From the NCBI GenBank assembly GCA_963764665.1, contig CAVXTL010000017.1:62001-126000 (forward strand): a DNA stretch of 64,000 nt, read 5' to 3'. This DNA comes from JACVRW01 sp963764665. GTDB taxonomy: Bacteria; Actinomycetota; Thermoleophilia; Solirubrobacterales; Thermoleophilaceae. The position numbers and the translations under genes were made by a program. Positions 32,731 through 41,702 of the stretch are shown piece by piece (the stretch's first letter is position 1; every line of letters starts with the position of its first letter). A model generated the notes under the pieces. The model was given only the letters and a program-made list of their open reading frames with translations, ran no database searches and was not told the origin of the DNA.

Positions 32731-33687
32731 CGCGCGCTCCGGCCCGACTTCAGCATGCCCTTCCACTCCTCCGGATCCACGTCGGCGGGCTCGGTGGAGT
32801 CGATGAAGTCGAGCAGCACGTCGAGGAAGCGCTGCGGGTCGTCCATGTGCGGGAAGTGGCCGGCGTCCTCGAAGATCTCGAGCCGGCTGGAGGGCACCAG
32901 CTCGTGCGCCCCCAGGCCGTGCTCCACCGGGATGATCGGGTCGCGCGCGCCCCAGACCAGCAGGAACGGGATGTTCTCGGCGAGGTAGAGCCGGTCGCTC
33001 GCGTTCACCCGCTGGCCGCGCGGGTCCACGATCGTGCGCAGCGTGTTGATGAACGCCGACCGGGCCTCGGGGTCCGACAGCGAGGCGTGGCCACGGCCGA
33101 GCTCGGCCATGTCGGTGCCGGCGTGGAGCCCGATCCGCCCGAACATGCGGCTGACCGCGCGGCCGGCGTCGAGCAGGCGGGTGTGAGCCAGCAGCGGCAG
33201 CACGACCTCTGAGAACGGCAGCGTGGCGGCACGCAGCAGGAAGCTCACGTCGCGGCCCAGGCCGCCGCTGTCCACGAGCACGAGCCGCTCGCAGCGCTCC
33301 GGGAACTGGTAGGCGAGCTGCATGACGATTCCGCCGCCGAGCGAGTGCCCGACGAAGGTCGCGCTCTCGTGGCCGAGGGTCACCATCAGGTCGCGCACGC
33401 CGCTGGCGTACGCGCCCGAGCGAGTAGTCCCCGCGCGGCTTCGCGGACTCGCCGTGCCCGATCAGATCCGGCGCGATCACGGTGAAGCGGGTGGCCAGAT
33501 AGGGCATCACCCGCTCCCAGGTCGCGGAGTTGGAGGTGATGCCGTGCACGAGCACGATCGCCGGGCCGCTGCCGGCGGAGCGGTAGGCCACGCGATGGCC
33601 GTGGAGCACGATCTCCTTGAGCTCGAAGTCCTCCGGAGGGAGCCGTCGGGGCGGGGGGGCGGTGCCGTTCGCGGCGCTTGAGGGCAT
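32727..33687 (-). pseudogene. Alpha/beta hydrolase (frameshifted, probable sequence error)
   Basis: Joining two frames gives a ~319-residue alpha/beta hydrolase. The N-terminal frame has IVLVHGITSNSATWERVMPY with the oxyanion HG motif and APDLIGHGES. The second frame has the nucleophile elbow VGHSLGGGIVMQ, the acid region LLVWGARDPIIPVEH and the base in EDAGHFPHMDDP. Removing one C from the CCC at 33415-33417 gives DYSLGAYASGVRDLM and repairs the gene. Family members include epoxide hydrolases, esterases and meta-cleavage product hydrolases; this one cannot be assigned further. It begins at ATG 33687 and overlaps the VOC gene by four bases. Confidence 0.85.
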
Positions 33688-33715
33688 CGCGAGAGCCTAC
33701 TTACCGCTCCTTTGG

Positions 33716-34753
33716 CTAGCGGAGGGAGAGCGACCCGGTGGAGCGTGCCGCCCCGTGCTGGCCGGCCACCACGGTCCGGTCGCGGCCGGCTCGTTTTGCC
33801 GCATACAGCGCGGAATCCGAGCGGTGGAGCAGCGCTCCGGCGTCTTCGGGCGTCTGCTCCGCCGCCACGCCCGCGCTGACCGTCACGTGGGGGAGCTCGA
33901 GGCCGCTCCGAGCGGCAAAAGCCGCACGCACGCGCTCGGCGTAGGCACGCGTGCCTTCGGCGTCCGTGCCCGGAAGCAGCGCCACGAACTCCTCGCCGCC
34001 GGTCCTGGCCACCACGTCGGTGGTACGGGACTTCTCTGCGAGCACAGCGCCCAGATGGGCTAGCACCTGGTCGCCGACCTCGTGGCCGAACTCGTCGTTG
34101 ACGCTCTTGAAGTGGTCGATGTCGAAGGTGGCGACGCCCAGGTAGGCCTGGTCTCGGCCCACCCGGTCCAGCTCCATCTGCAAGCGCTCCTCGAAGCCGC
34201 GCCGGTTGAGCACGCCGGTGAGCTGGTCCACGCGCGCCTCTGCGGCGAGCCGGCCGAGGAGCTTCCGGTTGCTTGCCGAGAGCGCCTGGACGAAGCCCGC
34301 CACGACGCTCATCGTGACCATCACGTCCAGCCAGCGGTCGAAGTGGCCGACACCGTCGGGCAGCGAGATCAGCACGAGCGCGTGGACGACACCAATCCAG
34401 GCGACGAGCAGAATGGCTCCGGTCCGGCCGAAGAAGTACGCGCCCCAGAGGACCGGCCAGACGTAGAGCACCGCCGAATCCGCAGGGCCGGTGCTGCTCG
34501 TGAGCGCGTACCCGATGAGGGCCACGCCGAGCGGGCCCAACCCCGCGAGCACCTGAACAGGAAGCCGAGGACCGACCCCCAGCAACACGAGAACGAGGCC
34601 GAGCGCAGCAACCCCGGGCAGGCTCGCGATCTCGGGACCGCCGGGCAGGATGTCCTCGACGATGCTCACGAACGCGGCGCCGGCGAAGATGGCGGCAGCG
34701 CTCCGGACCATCAGGCGCTTCGTGTGGTCGGCGCTCTCCGTGAATTGCTCCAC
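33716..34753 (-). CDS. Membrane diguanylate cyclase (GGDEF domain)
   Basis: A 345-residue c-di-GMP synthase. The N-terminal half (about 15-185) has five or six hydrophobic helices, for instance LPGVAALGLVLVLLGVG and WPVLWGAYFFGRTGAILLVA, forming a membrane sensor. The C-terminal GGDEF domain starts ARVDQLTGVLNRRGFEER and has the metal aspartates in FDIDHFKSVND and the active loop GGEEF. An inhibitory I-site RxxD (RTTD) lies five residues before it, so product inhibition is likely. A GTG at 34753 is taken as start, though no clear Shine-Dalgarno is seen; a second in-frame start lies 14 codons later. It is monocistronic between the hydrolase and the amidase. Confidence 0.9.
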   Translation of the reverse strand: MEQFTESADHTKRLMVRSAAAIFAGAAFVSIVEDILPGGPEIASLPGVAALGLVLVLLGVGPRLPVQVLAGLGPLGVALIGYALTSSTGPADSAVLYVWPVLWGAYFFGRTGAILLVAWIGVVHALVLISLPDGVGHFDRWLDVMVTMSVVAGFVQALSASNRKLLGRLAAEARVDQLTGVLNRRGFEERLQMELDRVGRDQAYLGVATFDIDHFKSVNDEFGHEVGDQVLAHLGAVLAEKSRTTDVVARTGGEEFVALLPGTDAEGTRAYAERVRAAFAARSGLELPHVTVSAGVAAEQTPEDAGALLHRSDSALYAAKRAGRDRTVVAGQHGAARSTGSLSLR

Positions 34754-34758
34754 AGGTG

Positions 34759-36123
34759 TTAATCGGCACGCAACGGCACTTCCACGACACCCGAGGCCCT
34801 CAGCACGTCGCGGTCGTGAAAGCGCCTTCCCACCAGCTGCGCCCCGTTGCCGAGCGCGATCGCCGGCAATCCGAGCAGGTTCACCCACAGCACGCAGCGC
34901 ATCCGGTCGAACAACTCCCGCATGCCCTCCTGAGGGAGGAAGTCGTCGTAGTCGAGCGCGGGAGCCGTCATGCCGGCCACCGGGCACAGCACGAGCGGGT
35001 AGTCCTCCATCCAGGCGGCCACCTCGCGCACAAGCCCGCGGCGCTTGTGCAGCGCAGCCAGGTAGCGGTCGAGCTTCGGCCCGAGCGTGAACTGCCCGTA
35101 GAGCGACTCGATGTGGTCGAGCGCGCTCGCGCCGATCTGGTGGCGGACCGCTCGCAGGCGGGTCTCGATCAGCTCGGTGCCCACGATCTGGGCGAACAGC
35201 TCCGGCGCCCGGCGCAGGTCCGGCACCACGCCCTCCTCGACCGTGTAGCCGGCCGAGCGGAGCGCCTCGGCGCTCTCCCTGACGGCGTCCACCACCTCGG
35301 GGTCCACCACGGCGCCCGTCTCCTCGATCAGCAGCGCCACCGGCCCCGGCGGCCCGGCGGCGTCCGGCGGCTCGACGGGCACGCTGGCGGGGTCCTGGGT
35401 GGACGTCCCGCGCAGAACGTCGAACGCGAGCTCGAGGTCCTCCACCGAGCGCGCCAGCGGCCCCGTGGAGGCCATCAGATCGTAGGACGGCGGGAAGTCG
35501 AGCGGCACCAGCTCCGGGGCCTTGGCCACCATCCCGGTGGTGGGGCGGAAGCCGAGCACGCCGCACCAGGTGGCGGGCACCCGGATCGAGCCGCCGTAGT
35601 CGGAGCCGAGCCCGAGCGGCACCATGCCGGCGGCCACCGCCGCCGCCTCGCCGCCTGACGAGCCGCCCACCGTCAGCCCGGGGTCGCGCGGGTTGCGCGT
35701 GACCCCGTGCAGCGAGCTGATCGTGTTCCAGCGGATCGCCAGGTCGGGCATGTTGCCCTTGCCGAGCACGATCGCCCCTGCCTCGCGCAGGCGGCGCACG
35801 CTCAGCTCGTCGCGCTCCGGCGCCAGCTCGGCGCGCGACGGGATGCCGGCGGTGGTGGGCATCCCCGCGACGTCGAAGTTCTCCTTGATGGACACCGGCA
35901 CGCCGTCGAGCGGACCCGATGTCGTGCCCCCGGCGTCGGCGGCGGACGCCTCGTCGAGCGCCTCGTCGAGGCGGAGGTCCACGAGCGCGTTCACGGCGCC
36001 GTTGAGCTCTTCGATCCGCGCCGCGTGCGCCTCCACCACCTCCCGGCGCGATAGCTCGCGGGTGCGTACGAGCGACGCGATCCGAGCCGCGCCGTATGAG
36101 CAGATGTCCGGCGAGTCGCTCAG
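34759..36123 (-). CDS. Amidase signature family protein, start unclear
   Basis: An amidase-signature hydrolase of at least 426 residues. The Ser-Ser-Lys triad is visible: Lys in VSIKENFDV, the glycine/serine-rich signature TVGGSSGGEAAAVAAG, and GLGSDYGGSIRVPA with the nucleophilic serine. Homology continues upstream of the first usual start (GTG at 36039): ARIASLVRTRELSRREVVEA is typical N-terminal amidase sequence. The only in-frame candidate further up is a CTG at 36123, adjacent to the CHAD stop. Either a CTG start is used or a sequence error hides the true start. Such enzymes cleave linear amides, or act as GatA-like subunits; no GatB/C genes are nearby. Confidence 0.82.
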   Translation of the reverse strand: MSDSPDICSYGAARIASLVRTRELSRREVVEAHAARIEELNGAVNALVDLRLDEALDEASAADAGGTTSGPLDGVPVSIKENFDVAGMPTTAGIPSRAELAPERDELSVRRLREAGAIVLGKGNMPDLAIRWNTISSLHGVTRNPRDPGLTVGGSSGGEAAAVAAGMVPLGLGSDYGGSIRVPATWCGVLGFRPTTGMVAKAPELVPLDFPPSYDLMASTGPLARSVEDLELAFDVLRGTSTQDPASVPVEPPDAAGPPGPVALLIEETGAVVDPEVVDAVRESAEALRSAGYTVEEGVVPDLRRAPELFAQIVGTELIETRLRAVRHQIGASALDHIESLYGQFTLGPKLDRYLAALHKRRGLVREVAAWMEDYPLVLCPVAGMTAPALDYDDFLPQEGMRELFDRMRCVLWVNLLGLPAIALGNGAQLVGRRFHDRDVLRASGVVEVPLRAD

Positions 36124-37160
36124 GACGCGGAGGACGGCCCCTCGAGCAGGCGCGCCACCGCCTTGGGCTTCTGCTTGAAGAGGCGCTCGCCGCGCTTCAG
36201 CGCCTTGCGGCGCAGCCGCTTGCGGCGGCCCTTGATCACCTTCAGGAGATCGCCCAGCTCGGCCTCGTCGCCGAAGCGGTCGGGCCGCGCCGCGGCGCTG
36301 TCGGCCAGCAGCGCCAGGTCATGCTCCTCGCCGATCAGCTCCGAGACCACCTTGGCGTCCTTCGAGATCGCCTTCAGCTGCTTCGGCGAGGCCGGCCGCA
36401 CCACCTGGCCCGCGTACCAGAGGTCCTTGGAGCGCTTGCGCAGCTCGTGCAGGTTCTCCGTGCTCGGCTGGTCCTGCGCCCTGAGGTAGGCCTTGCGGCC
36501 GCGCCTGTAGATCCGCTCGAAGCCCGGGGCCAGCGACTCGATGCTCGCGCGCTCGAGCGGCCAGTACGGCACGCGTGAACGGACCTCCCGCAGCTCCCTG
36601 AGCACCTCGGCGGCCGCGTCGTCGGCCTGGAACCGGCGCTGCTCGTTCGCGTGCTGGCTCAGCAGCGTCCTCCGGAAGGGGCTGAGGGCCTCGCGCGGCG
36701 CCTTGTCGGGGTGGCGCTCGCTCACGTCCTCGAGCGTGTCGAGCAGCACGCGGCTGTCGCGGGCTCCGGTCAGGCGCCGGCCGGCGTCGCGGAGCGCCTT
36801 GTTGTCGCGCCGGTACACGTAGTCGCCCAGCTCGTCGCGCGCCAGGCGCACGACCGCGCGCAGCCGCTTCATGCTCTTGCGCGCCTCGTGCACCGCGGTG
36901 GGGCGATCCATGTCGGCCTCGCCCGCCAGGCCCTCGATCGACTGGTCGAGCTGGCCGACCGCGATACGCTCGAGCCCCTCCGGCACCGGCTCGTCGTCGC
37001 GCAGGCGGAAACGGCGCGGGTTGTCGCTGGTGATCCGGTCCCAGCCGAGCTTCGCCGCGGCCATGGCTCCGCCCGCAACGGCCGCGCCGAGGGCGACCTT
37101 CCTTCCGTCCCCGTCCTGCACGGCTCTGGCGATCACATTCGACTTGCGCTTGGCGGCCAT
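36120..37160 (-). CDS. CHAD-domain protein
   Basis: A 346-residue protein with a CHAD domain, an all-helical basic fold that binds inorganic polyphosphate. The family pattern VHEARKSMKRLRAVVRLARD near residue 90-110 and its repeat LHELRKRSKDLWYAGQVV near 245-262 are clear, with many lysines and arginines lining the helices. A short Gly/Ala hydrophobic stretch (VALGAAVAGGAMAAAKLGW) near the N-terminus may be a membrane or packing helix. CHAD proteins often target polyphosphate granules. No polyphosphate kinase is adjacent. ATG start at 37160, ten bases before the peroxiredoxin stop. Confidence 0.88.
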   Translation of the reverse strand: MAAKRKSNVIARAVQDGDGRKVALGAAVAGGAMAAAKLGWDRITSDNPRRFRLRDDEPVPEGLERIAVGQLDQSIEGLAGEADMDRPTAVHEARKSMKRLRAVVRLARDELGDYVYRRDNKALRDAGRRLTGARDSRVLLDTLEDVSERHPDKAPREALSPFRRTLLSQHANEQRRFQADDAAAEVLRELREVRSRVPYWPLERASIESLAPGFERIYRRGRKAYLRAQDQPSTENLHELRKRSKDLWYAGQVVRPASPKQLKAISKDAKVVSELIGEEHDLALLADSAAARPDRFGDEAELGDLLKVIKGRRKRLRRKALKRGERLFKQKPKAVARLLEGPSSAS

Positions 37161-37169
37161 GAGGGAAAC

Positions 37170-37640
37170 CTACGCCGTTGCAGCCTCATGCAGGGCCTCG
37201 AGCACGAGCCGGTCGTGCTCGGCGGGCTTCACCTTCGGGAACACGCGCGCGACGTTGCCCTCCGGGTCCACCAGCACGCTCGAGCGCTGGTTGCCCCACC
37301 ACTTGCTCTTCCCGTACGTCTTCTCGACCCAGACGCCGTACCTCGAGGCCACCTCGCCGCCCACGTCTGACAGCAGCGTGAATGCGAGCCCGTTCTTGTC
37401 GGCGAACGCACGCAGGGCCTCGACGGTGTCCGGCGACACGCCCAGCACCACCGCGTTGGCCGCCTCGTAGTCGCTCGCGTGGTCGCGGATCCCGCAGGCC
37501 TGGGCGGTGCAGCCCGGGGTGTCGGCGTTGGGGTAGAAGTAGACGACCACCCACTTGCCGCGGAGGCCGGCGAGCTCCACGGGTGCGCCGTCCTGGTTGG
37601 CGAGCGTGAAGTCGGGCGCTGGTCCGCCGGGTTCGATCAT
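37170..37640 (-). CDS. bcp: Thioredoxin-dependent peroxiredoxin, BCP/PrxQ type
   Basis: A 156-residue peroxiredoxin. APDFTLANQDGAPVELAGL and the active site NADTPGCTAQACGIRDH carry the peroxidatic cysteine and a second cysteine five residues later, the atypical two-cysteine arrangement of the BCP/PrxQ group. VLGVSPDTVEALRAF and KWWGNQRSSVLVDPEG complete the fold. It reduces hydrogen peroxide and organic hydroperoxides using thioredoxin. The ATG at 37640 overlaps the amidohydrolase stop, so they are co-transcribed. Peroxide defence next to aromatic oxidation genes is plausible but not specific. Confidence 0.92.
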   Translation of the reverse strand: MIEPGGPAPDFTLANQDGAPVELAGLRGKWVVVYFYPNADTPGCTAQACGIRDHASDYEAANAVVLGVSPDTVEALRAFADKNGLAFTLLSDVGGEVASRYGVWVEKTYGKSKWWGNQRSSVLVDPEGNVARVFPKVKPAEHDRLVLEALHEAATA

Positions 37641-38509
37641 TGGTCCCTCCTGAGGTCGAGCAGGCGAGCCGCATTCTCCTTGAGGATGAGCGGCCGCACG
37701 TCGTCGTCGATCTCGAGCCGCTCGAAGTCCTTGAGCCAGCGCTCGGGCTTGATCATCGGATAGTCGGAGCCGAAGAGCACCTGGTTCTTGAGCAGCGTGT
37801 TCGCGTACTGGACCAGCTGTGGCGGGAAGTACTTCGGGGACCAGCCCGACAGGTCGATGTACACCTCCGGCTTGTGCATCGCGATCGAGAGCGCCTCGTC
37901 CTGCCACGGGAACGAGGGGTGCGCCAGCACGATCGGCATCTCCGGGAAGTCGGCCGCCACGTCGTCCACGTAGATCGGCTGCGAGTACTTGAGCCTCAGA
38001 CCGCCGCCGCCCGGCACGCCCGAGCCGATGCCGCTGTGCCCGGTGTGGAACAGCGCGGGCAGCCCGGCCTCCGCGATCACCTCGTAGAGCGGGTAGGCCA
38101 TGCGGTCGTTCGGGAAGAAGGCCTGGATGTTCGGGTGGAACTTGAAGCCCTTCACGTGGTGGTCGGCGATCAGCCGCCGCGCTCGCTCCGCCGCGTCCGG
38201 GCGGGCCGGGTCCACGCTGGCGAAAGGGATCATCACGTCGGGGTTTGCGGCGGCCGCCTCGGCCACCTCCTCGTTGGACACCGGCGCGCGTCCGCTCCTG
38301 CTCTCGTAGTCGACGGTGAACACCACGCACGCCATATCGCGCTCGCGGTAGTAGGCGGCCACGTCGTCGGCCGTGGGGCGGTCGACCTTCCCGCGGAAGT
38401 AGCTCTCGGCGGCCTCCCGCAGCTCGGGCGGCATCGGGTCGTGGCCGTCGCGCGCGACCTCCGCGTGCGTGTGGAAGTCGATCGCGACTACGCGATCTAC
38501 GTCGATCAT
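37637..38509 (-). CDS. Amidohydrolase-2 family protein (ACMSD/aromatic decarboxylase-like)
   Basis: A 290-residue metal-dependent TIM-barrel hydrolase. Metal-ligand regions are IDFHTHAEV (HxH), GFKFHPNIQ, ALFHTGHSG and the catalytic Asp in LFGSDYPMI. This is the amidohydrolase-2 branch that includes ACMSD, gamma-resorcylate and 2,3-dihydroxybenzoate decarboxylases, as well as lactone hydrolases such as LigI. The specific reaction is not certain. It lies 22 bases from the aldehyde dehydrogenase gene on the same strand, so it probably shares its aromatic pathway. The ATG at 38509 gives a complete N-terminal strand. Confidence 0.85.
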   Translation of the reverse strand: MIDVDRVVAIDFHTHAEVARDGHDPMPPELREAAESYFRGKVDRPTADDVAAYYRERDMACVVFTVDYESRSGRAPVSNEEVAEAAAANPDVMIPFASVDPARPDAAERARRLIADHHVKGFKFHPNIQAFFPNDRMAYPLYEVIAEAGLPALFHTGHSGIGSGVPGGGGLRLKYSQPIYVDDVAADFPEMPIVLAHPSFPWQDEALSIAMHKPEVYIDLSGWSPKYFPPQLVQYANTLLKNQVLFGSDYPMIKPERWLKDFERLEIDDDVRPLILKENAARLLDLRRDQ

Positions 38510-38531
38510 GCGTCGAGTGATGCGGCCGGGC

Positions 38532-40025
38532 TCAGAACGGGAACGGCTCGGCCTTGTCGCGCGAGGTCTGCCACTGCCACTCGGTCCACAGCTCGAGGTT
38601 CGCGACGCCGCCGAAGTGGCCGCCGTTGCTCGACGCGCCGAAGCCGCCGAACGGCGCCACCGGCTCCTCGTTGATCGTCGTGTCGTTCACGTGGACCATC
38701 CCGGCGTGGAGCTGCTCGCCCACCGCGGCGGCGCGCGGCTGCGAGCCCGACTGGACTGCGGCCACCAGGCCGTAGTCCGTCGCGTTCGCGAGCTCGACAG
38801 CCTCCGCGTCGTCCTTGAACGTGATCACCGGCGCCACGGGGCCGAAGATCTCGTCGGTGAAGGCGGGCATCGAGGACGTCACGTCGCCCAGCACGGTCGG
38901 CTGGAAGAACAGGTTCTCGTGGGTCCCGCCGGTGACGAGGTTGGCGCCCTGCGACACGCTGTCGTCCACGATCTTCGCCACCCGCTGCACCTGCTTCTCG
39001 TTGATGATCGGCCCGAGCGCGACCTCGTCGGTGGCGGGATTGCCCACCGGCAGGTGCGAGGCTCGCTCGGCCAGCGCCTTGACGTAGTCGTCGGCGATGC
39101 TCTCGTGCACCAGGTGGCGGCTCACGGCGAGGCAGATCTGCCCCTGGTGGAGGAACGAGCCCCAGGCGCCGGCGGACGAGGCGGCCTCGATGTCGGCGTC
39201 CTCGAGCACCACGAGCGGGCTGTTGCCGCCGAGCTCGAGCACCACCCGCTTGAGGTTGCGCCCGGCGGCCTCGCCGACCTTGCGGCCGGTGGCGGTCGAT
39301 CCGGTGAAGGAGATCATCCGCACGTTCGGGTCCTCGCAGAGCGCCTGGCCCACCTCGGCGCCGCCGCCGATCACGTGCAGGAGGCCCTCGGGAAGGCCGG
39401 CCTCCTCGAAGAGGCGGGCGGTGAGCACGCCGCCGCTGATCGGGGTGTTGGGATCGGACTTGAGGATCACGGCGTTGCCGAGCGCCAGCGCCGGGCCCAC
39501 CGAGCGGGCCGGGAGCACCACAGGGAAGTTCCACGGGCAGATCACGCCCACCACGCCCACGGGCGTGCGCCGCGCCACGCTGGTGCGGCCGGGAACGAAG
39601 GAGGGGAGCACCTGGCCGAGCGGGTGCGAGATCAGCGCGGCGGCCATCTCGAACTGGCCCTTGGACGCGCTCAGCTCGTTGTCGGCCTTGGGGGGGATCG
39701 AGCCCGACTCGCGCACGAGCCACCCGATCAGCTCCTCGCGGTGCTGCTCGATCAGGTCGGCGGCGCGGCGCACCACGGCCGCGCGCTCGGTGAACGGGGT
39801 GGCGGCCCACTCGCGCTGCGCGCGGGCGGCGGACGCGGCGGCCTTCGCGACCGTGTCCGCGTTGCCGGCGCCGGCCGTTCCCAGGACGTCGCCGGTGGCC
39901 GGCTCGGTGCTCTCGATGGTCTCGGGGGCGTCCACCCAGCCGTCGCTGAAGATGCGACCCGACCAGGTCTTCTCGTCTCCGAGCAGGGCATCCCCTGCGG
40001 GACTTTCCACGACCTGCGTGCTCAT
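38532..40025 (-). CDS. Aldehyde dehydrogenase, benzaldehyde dehydrogenase-like
   Basis: A 497-residue NAD(P)-dependent aldehyde dehydrogenase. GVICPWNFPVVLPARS holds the oxyanion-hole Asn, LKSDPNTPISGGVLTARLF the cofactor site, FTGSTATGRKVGEAA the nucleotide loop, LELGGNSPLVV the general base Glu, and GQICLAVSRH the catalytic cysteine. The pattern is that of actinobacterial benzaldehyde dehydrogenases. It is divergent from a benzoylformate-decarboxylase-like gene, whose product would be its substrate aldehyde; benzoate-type acids are the product. The ATG at 40025 has AAGGAG close by. A related enzyme is encoded at 61765, so the two likely differ in aldehyde preference. Confidence 0.9.
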   Translation of the reverse strand: MSTQVVESPAGDALLGDEKTWSGRIFSDGWVDAPETIESTEPATGDVLGTAGAGNADTVAKAAASAARAQREWAATPFTERAAVVRRAADLIEQHREELIGWLVRESGSIPPKADNELSASKGQFEMAAALISHPLGQVLPSFVPGRTSVARRTPVGVVGVICPWNFPVVLPARSVGPALALGNAVILKSDPNTPISGGVLTARLFEEAGLPEGLLHVIGGGAEVGQALCEDPNVRMISFTGSTATGRKVGEAAGRNLKRVVLELGGNSPLVVLEDADIEAASSAGAWGSFLHQGQICLAVSRHLVHESIADDYVKALAERASHLPVGNPATDEVALGPIINEKQVQRVAKIVDDSVSQGANLVTGGTHENLFFQPTVLGDVTSSMPAFTDEIFGPVAPVITFKDDAEAVELANATDYGLVAAVQSGSQPRAAAVGEQLHAGMVHVNDTTINEEPVAPFGGFGASSNGGHFGGVANLELWTEWQWQTSRDKAEPFPF

Positions 40026-40069
40026 GAGACCTCTCCTTCCCGGGAGGCTTCAATATAAGGAGCCCTGAT
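40026..40069. promoter_or_regulatory. Divergent promoter gap between aldehyde dehydrogenase and decarboxylase genes
   Basis: Only 44 bases separate the two start codons. Shine-Dalgarno sequences for both genes are visible: AAGGAG before 40070 on the plus strand, and AAGGAG on the minus strand before 40025. A central CCCGGG palindrome and an AT-rich CAATATAA lie between. Shared control of both genes is likely from the arrangement. Confidence 0.45.
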
Positions 40070-41693
40070 ATGGCGAGTCAAGGAGATGTCAGGGCGGTGC
40101 GCGACGCGACGTTCGACGTCATGCGCGAGCGCGGTCTGACCACGATCTTCGCCAACCCGGGCTCGACTGAGGTGGCGTTCCTGGGCGCCATGCCGGACGA
40201 CTTCCAGTTCGTGCTCGGACTGCACGAGGGGTCGGTGGTGGGCCTGGCCACGGGCTACGCGATCGGCCGCGGCGAGCCCTCCTTCGTGCTCGTGCACACC
40301 ACCGCGGGGCTGGGCAACTCGGTGGCCGCGCTGGCCACCGCTCGCGTCAATCGCGCGCCCCTGGTGGTGGTCGTGGGCCAGCAGGACCGGCGCCACCTGG
40401 CCTACGAGCCGTTCCTCACCGGGCGGCTGGAGGGACTGGCCGGCGACTACCCGGTGTCGGTCGAGCAGCCGGCGCGCGCGCAGGACGTTCCTGCCGCGGT
40501 GGCGCGGGCGTGGCACGAGGCGCGGCTCGGCTCCGGGCCGGCGCTCGTGATCGTGCCGATGGACGACTGGCTCGAGCCCGACGAGTCGGACCGCGAGCCG
40601 GCCGCGCCGGTGCGGGTGGTGGCCGGACGCGCGGCCGATCCCGCTGCCGTGGCCGAGCTGGCGGGGATGGTCGAGGAGTCGCGCTCGCCGGCACTGGTGG
40701 TGGGCGCGGGCGCCGACTCGGAGGAGACCTGGGCGGCGCTCGTGGAGCTGGCTGAGAAGCTCGGCTGCCCGGTCTGGCAGGAGTCGTTCGGCGCGCGGGC
40801 CGGGTTCCCCCAGGACCACCCGCTGTTCGCCGGGCACCTGCCCTCGGGGCGGGCCGGGGTGCGCGACGCGCTGGCCGGCCGGGACCTCGTCCTGGTGGTG
40901 GGGGCGGGGGTGTTCCGTCAGTACCCGTTCGAGCCCGGGGCCGTTCGTTGGCGACGACACTCGGATCGCGCTGGTGACCGCCGATCCCGCCGAGGCGCAT
41001 CGCAGTCCCGCGGAGCTCGTGCTGCTGGCGGAGCCGGCGGCCGTGTGCGCCGAGCTGGCGCGCTCGGTCGGTGTGCGGACGGGTGAGCCGCCGCCGGGGT
41101 TCGAGCGGCCGGCGCCGCCGGCGCCGCCCGGGCCGGGCGAGCCGCTGAGGGCCGGGCACGTGCTGGCCGCCCTGGCCGAGCGCCTGCCGGAGGACGTGGT
41201 GCTCGTGGAGGAGTCGCCGTCGAGCCGGCCGGAGCTGCACGCGCGCATCCCGGCGCGGAGCCCGCTCGGGTTCCTGAGCGCGGCGATGGGCGGGCTCGGG
41301 TTCGGGCTATCCGCGCCGATCGGGGTGCGAATGGCGCTGCCGGAGCGGCCCGTGGTGGCGGTGGTGGGGGACGGCTCCTCGCTCTACTCGATCCAGGCGC
41401 TCTGGAGCGCCGCGCGCTACGAGGTCGGCGTGCTGTTCGTGATCCTCAACAACGGCGGCTACCGCGTGATGGACCGGCTGGCCGAGATGCAGGGCGAGAC
41501 CGCCGCCTGGCCGTCGTTCGAGACGGTCGACGTGTCGGGGATGGCCCGCGCGCTGGGCTGCGAGGCGCGGCGGGTGGAGGAGCACGGCGAGCTGCTGGAT
41601 GCGCTGGACGAGGTGCTGCCGGGGCTGGCGGGGCGTTCCGTGCCGCTGCTTCTCGAGGTGATCGTGGAGGCGGACGCGGACTTCGATCCGTAG
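40070..41693 (+). pseudogene. mdlC: Benzoylformate decarboxylase-like thiamine-diphosphate enzyme (frameshifted, probable sequence error)
   Basis: Two frames give a ~540-residue decarboxylase. The first (MASQGDVRAV to VFRQYPFEPGA) holds Ser32 in NPGSTEV, Glu53 in GLHEGSVVG and His76 in VHTTAGLGN, equivalent to Ser26, Glu47 and His70 of the Pseudomonas putida enzyme. The second holds the cofactor motif GDGSSLYSIQALWSAARY ending LNNGGY. Removing one C at 40935-40942 repairs it (EPGAFVGDDTRIAL). The residue aligned by eye with catalytic His281 appears to be Tyr (FRQYPFEPG), so the substrate may not be plain benzoylformate. It would convert an aryl glyoxylate to an aldehyde for the divergent aldehyde dehydrogenase. 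Confidence 0.82.
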
Positions 41694-41702
41694 GGCGACC
41701 CG

